A stretch of DNA of 9,365 nucleotides, from NCBI GenBank assembly GCA_016781635.1, contig JADDPY010000569.1, positions 1,349-10,713 of the forward strand, given 5' to 3'. Below the pieces are notes generated by a model. The model had not been told where the DNA came from. It saw only the letters and a program-made list of their open reading frames with translations, and made no database searches. A program made the position numbers and the translations under genes. Positions 7,190 to 9,365 of this stretch are shown in pieces (positions within the stretch are counted from its first letter, which is position 1; every line of letters begins with the position of its first letter). This DNA comes from Rubrobacter sp. (lineage in GTDB: Bacteria; Actinomycetota; Rubrobacteria; Rubrobacterales; Rubrobacteraceae).

Positions 7190-7420
7190 GTGAACGATTG
7201 GGTGAAGGTCGGTTCGGCCCCAAATGAGACCTCGGCGATGATGATGACGGGCATCCTGGAGGACTCCGATATCCCCGCGCTCATCCGGCGGGGGGCGGGC
7301 TTCGACGTCCCCGACTTCCTCTCCGCAGGCCCGAGAGACGTGCTGGTCCCCTACGACTTCTTCGAGGAAGCCCGCCAGATTCTGGAGGACACGACCGGGC
7401 TTGGCTCGTGGGCGCCCTAG
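7190..7420 (+). CDS. DUF2007 putative signal-transducing protein
   Basis: This small protein has 76 residues from the GTG at 7190. The sequence WVKVGSAPNETSAMMMTGILEDSDIPALIRR, followed by GFDVPDFLSAGPRDVLVP and EARQIL, is the typical layout of the DUF2007 family (sometimes called putative prokaryotic signal transducing protein). It is a single small alpha/beta domain with no membrane segment or signal peptide. The biochemical role is unknown. A longer form from TTG at 7157 (87 residues) is open, but those extra codons overlap the probable promoter boxes. The gene is divergent from mccB and converges on the DUF1330 gene, sharing CTAG at 7417-7420 with it as overlapping stop codons. I see no link to the carboxylase beyond position. 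Confidence 0.82.
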   Translation: MNDWVKVGSAPNETSAMMMTGILEDSDIPALIRRGAGFDVPDFLSAGPRDVLVPYDFFEEARQILEDTTGLGSWAP

Positions 7421-7791
7421 GAGGTCCCCCTCGTTTGTCGGCCCCCGAGGAGCGGGCGCAGGTCTTCGAGGCTCTCGTAAAGCCACCACAGGTAGTTTTT
7501 GGTACCTCCCTCGCGTAGAGGGTGGAGGTCGGTGTGTTCGGGGTCGTCGACAAAGGCCTGGAACGCCTCGCGCGAGGGCCACTCCACGAGGACCATCGCC
7601 GTGCGCGGCGCGGCCTCGCCCTCCACGGCGCCGTCGAGCTTCCCGAGCGCTATCACCTTGCCGCCGTGCTTGCCGACCGCCGAGACGGAGCGGCGTGAGT
7701 ACTGGCGGTACAGGTCGTTGTCGGCCAGGTCAAAGAGGTTCAGCGCGTAGATCGGCGTGGGGGTACTTTCTTTCGCCTCGGGGTTCGCCAT
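7417..7791 (-). CDS. DUF1330 family protein
   Basis: This 124-residue protein has a DUF1330 domain, a small ferredoxin-like alpha/beta fold related to dimeric alpha-beta barrel proteins. Supporting segments are IYALNLFDLADNDLYRQYSRRSVSAVGKHGGKVIALG at the N-terminus, then MVLVEWPSREAFQAFVDDPEHTDLHPLREGGTKNYLWWLYE. The spacing of the YxxY.....V..HGG and VLVEWPS..AF..F..DPE.. elements is as expected. The usual function is unknown. I chose ATG 7791, which lies 1 nt after the stop of the acyl-CoA dehydrogenase (TAA G ATG); a TTG at 7803 would overlap that gene. The near-zero gap and lack of a good SD point to translational coupling and co-transcription with the dehydrogenase. A role with an acyl-CoA intermediate is a guess from context only. 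Confidence 0.85.
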   Translation of the reverse strand: MANPEAKESTPTPIYALNLFDLADNDLYRQYSRRSVSAVGKHGGKVIALGKLDGAVEGEAAPRTAMVLVEWPSREAFQAFVDDPEHTDLHPLREGGTKNYLWWLYESLEDLRPLLGGRQTRGTS

Positions 7792-7792
7792 C

Positions 7793-8986
7793 TTACTGGG
7801 CAACCATCTTCCCCTTCGCCTCCCCGACGCCCTCCCCCTCCTTGAGGAGGCTACGGGCGATGATCTGGCGGTTGATCTCGCTGGTACCCTCGCCGATCTC
7901 GTTGATCTTGACCTGCCTCCAGTACCTCGCCACCGCGCTCCCCTCCATGAACCCCTCGCCGCCCCAGATCTGCACGGCCTGATCCGCGGCCCTCTTCGCA
8001 GCCTCCGAGGCGAAGACCTTCGCCATGCTGGCCTCGCGCCCGAAGGGACGCCCCTGGTCCTTGAGCCATGCGGCCTTTAGAACGGTGTTCCGGGCCAGCT
8101 CTATCTCCATCGCCATGTCCGCGAGCTTGAACTGTATGGCCTGAAACTCCGAGATGCTCCTGCCGAACTGGCGCCTCTCCTTCGCCCGCTTCATCGCCTC
8201 GTCGAAGCAGGCCCGCGCGAGCCCCACGGAGAGTGCCGCGACCGCGACCCTGCCCGCGTCGAGCGTCTGGAGAAATTGCACGAATCCGCGTCCCCGCTCG
8301 CCTAGAGTGTTGGCCTCGGGTACGCGACAGCCCTCGAAGTACAGGGGGTGCTGATCGGCGGCACGCCAGCCGAGCTTCTCGTAGGCGGGTCCGCGCGTGT
8401 AACCCTCCGTCTCCTGCGGGACGATGATCGCGGTTAGCTCCGGCCTGCCACCGTCGCGCTCCCCGGTCTTCGCCATCACCGTGACGCCGGCCGTGACATC
8501 GGTGCCGGAGTTCGTGATCCACTTTTTCGAACCGTTCACCGTCCACTCGCCGTTTGAGATCTCCGCCGTCGTCCGCGTCCCACCGGCGTCGGTGCCGGCC
8601 TCGTCCTCGGTCAGCCCGAAGGCCCACAGCTTCTCGCCCGCGGCGCATGGAGCGAGAAATCGTTCTTTTTGTTCGTCTGTACCGTAGACCGCCAGGGGTG
8701 CGCAGCCCAAAGATACGTGTGCCTCCATCGTGATGCCGACGGAGGTGTCGGCGCGGCTGATCTCCTCCAGCGCCATGTTGTACGCGACGAAGTCGCCCCC
8801 GGAACCGCCGTACTCCTCCGGTAGCGTCAGGCCCATGAGTCCCAAGGACGCCATCTCGGAGATTACGTCGTAAGGGAATTTCTGTTCCCGATCGAGGGCC
8901 TCGGCGCGAGGGTGGATCTCGCCCTCCGCGTACTCGCGGGCCAGGTCCCGCCAGCGCCTCTGCTCGTCGGTAGGATCGAAGTTCAT
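7793..8986 (-). CDS. Acyl-CoA dehydrogenase (SCAD-like)
   Basis: This 397-residue FAD-dependent acyl-CoA dehydrogenase introduces the alpha-beta double bond in acyl-CoA and passes electrons to ETF. It has the three-domain family layout: N-terminal helices, middle beta domain with LWAFGLTEDEAGTDAG (120-135) and WITNSG (156-161), and C-terminal helices with RRQFGRSISEFQAIQFKLADM (271-291) and IWGGEGFMEGSAVARYWRQVK (340-360). The catalytic base is Glu366 in IGEGTSEINRQ, as in short- and medium-chain enzymes; isovaleryl-CoA dehydrogenases instead carry their Glu where this protein has Gly245 (LDAGRV). This favours a butyryl or 2-methyl-branched substrate, though the neighbouring carboxylase would suggest isovaleryl-CoA. 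Start ATG 8986 is set by a strong SD (GGGAGGAGGG, 8998-8989). The frame is open 44 codons upstream, but that part is Cys/His/Arg-rich and unlike the family. It is the first gene of an operon with DUF1330. Confidence 0.93.
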   Translation of the reverse strand: MNFDPTDEQRRWRDLAREYAEGEIHPRAEALDREQKFPYDVISEMASLGLMGLTLPEEYGGSGGDFVAYNMALEEISRADTSVGITMEAHVSLGCAPLAVYGTDEQKERFLAPCAAGEKLWAFGLTEDEAGTDAGGTRTTAEISNGEWTVNGSKKWITNSGTDVTAGVTVMAKTGERDGGRPELTAIIVPQETEGYTRGPAYEKLGWRAADQHPLYFEGCRVPEANTLGERGRGFVQFLQTLDAGRVAVAALSVGLARACFDEAMKRAKERRQFGRSISEFQAIQFKLADMAMEIELARNTVLKAAWLKDQGRPFGREASMAKVFASEAAKRAADQAVQIWGGEGFMEGSAVARYWRQVKINEIGEGTSEINRQIIARSLLKEGEGVGEAKGKMVAQ

Positions 8987-9022
8987 CGCCCTCCTCCCTC
9001 GAAGATACGAAGAGTAGCGCGA

Positions 9023-9031
9023 ATGATAGCA
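9023..9031 (-). promoter_or_regulatory. Putative extended -10 promoter of dehydrogenase operon
   Basis: On the minus strand TGC-TATCAT forms an extended -10 element. Transcription would start near 9016, leaving a roughly 30-nt leader that contains the strong SD. No convincing -35 is seen, which is acceptable for extended -10 promoters. It lies in the 135-bp gap shared with the divergent GlsB-like gene. Confidence 0.4.
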
Positions 9032-9121
9032 GCAGAGCGGAGAGTGCAGCCGAGGTTTACCAGACGCGCAGCGGGGCATACAACGTTGTCGGGCGTGGTA
9101 GCAGATACAAAGGAGCATAAG

Positions 9122-9365
9122 ATGGGCATAATCACCTGGATCATCATAGGAGCGATAGCCGGAGCGCTGGGCAAGCTGATCATGCCGGGCGACGATCCCG
9201 GTGGCATCATCGTCACGATTCTCCTAGGCATAGTGGGCGCCTTCGTGGGCGGCTTCATCACTCAAAACCTCCTGGGCATGGGTGGCGGCGGGTTCATCTG
9301 GACCATCATCGTCGCCACGATAGGCGCGATCATCGTGCTCGCGATCTACCGAGCCATCGTCGGAG
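9122..9365 (+). CDS. GlsB/YeaQ/YmgE family membrane protein (3' end cut by window)
   Basis: Eighty-one codons are visible from the ATG at 9122 and the frame is still open at the window edge. The protein starts MGIITWIIIGAIAGALGKLIMPGDDPGGIIVTILLGIVGAFVGGFI and continues with FIWTIIVATIGAIIVLAIYRAIVG. This is the three-helix, Gly-rich layout of the GlsB/YeaQ/YmgE (transglycosylase-associated) family, small inner-membrane proteins linked to envelope or general stress; the molecular function is unknown. The first helix spans about 3-20, the second 28-49, the third 57-76. The family is usually about 80-100 residues, so only a few residues should be missing. An AAAGGAG SD (9109-9115) lies 6 nt upstream. 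It is divergent from the acyl-CoA dehydrogenase gene. Confidence 0.9.
   Translation, partial: MGIITWIIIGAIAGALGKLIMPGDDPGGIIVTILLGIVGAFVGGFITQNLLGMGGGGFIWTIIVATIGAIIVLAIYRAIVG

Noticed and set aside
7091..7582. 163-codon minus-strand frame ending in ATGA at the mccB start
   Set aside because: It overlaps the DUF2007 and DUF1330 genes in other frames and is Arg/Pro-rich. The ATGA overlap appears to be chance, since mccB has its own leaderless-type box.

Overview
The window is a high-GC stretch (mostly GGC/GCC/CTC-type codons) of a bacterial chromosome. GC content, TANNNT -10 boxes close to start codons without Shine-Dalgarno (SD) sites, and the gene families (OsmC, DUF2267, DUF2007, GlsB/YeaQ, methylcrotonyl-CoA-type carboxylase) together suggest an actinomycete-like organism, possibly Rubrobacter-like. 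That assignment is an inference, not something read directly from the sequence.

Left part (1-3076). An osmC peroxide-defence gene (+) has a readable promoter. About 390 bp without a convincing gene follow. Next is a YohF-like short-chain dehydrogenase (+), whose start codon overlaps the stop of a 14-codon micro-ORF with a perfect SD site, so its translation is probably coupled to that leader. Converging on it is a minus-strand gene for a small-core K+-channel-type protein with a large unrecognised cytoplasmic C-terminal region.

Middle (3077-7094). A DUF2267 gene (+) is broken by a frameshift and an in-frame stop, and the stop lies inside an 11-bp perfect inverted repeat. On the minus strand are the two subunits of a methylcrotonyl-CoA (or geranyl-CoA) type acyl-CoA carboxylase, with the beta subunit transcribed first and the biotin-containing alpha subunit second. 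The alpha gene is split by what looks like a CT-dinucleotide expansion. Both halves are otherwise intact and keep their catalytic and biotinylation motifs, so the lesion is recent or a sequencing error.

Right part (7095-9365). A small DUF2007 gene (+) is divergent from the carboxylase and converges on a DUF1330 gene (-); the two share a CTAG as stop codons. DUF1330 follows an acyl-CoA dehydrogenase (-) with a 1-nt gap, so these two form an operon. The dehydrogenase plus carboxylase fit the oxidation and carboxylation steps of leucine/isoprenoid acyl-CoA breakdown, but the dehydrogenase carries the SCAD-type catalytic Glu rather than the isovaleryl-CoA dehydrogenase type. A GlsB/YeaQ/YmgE membrane protein gene (+) begins at 9122 and runs off the window.

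I found no CRISPR array, tRNA, rRNA, transposase or clearly novel multi-gene system. The most interesting points are the leader micro-ORF, the two decaying or frameshifted genes, and the repeated leaderless-type start architecture.
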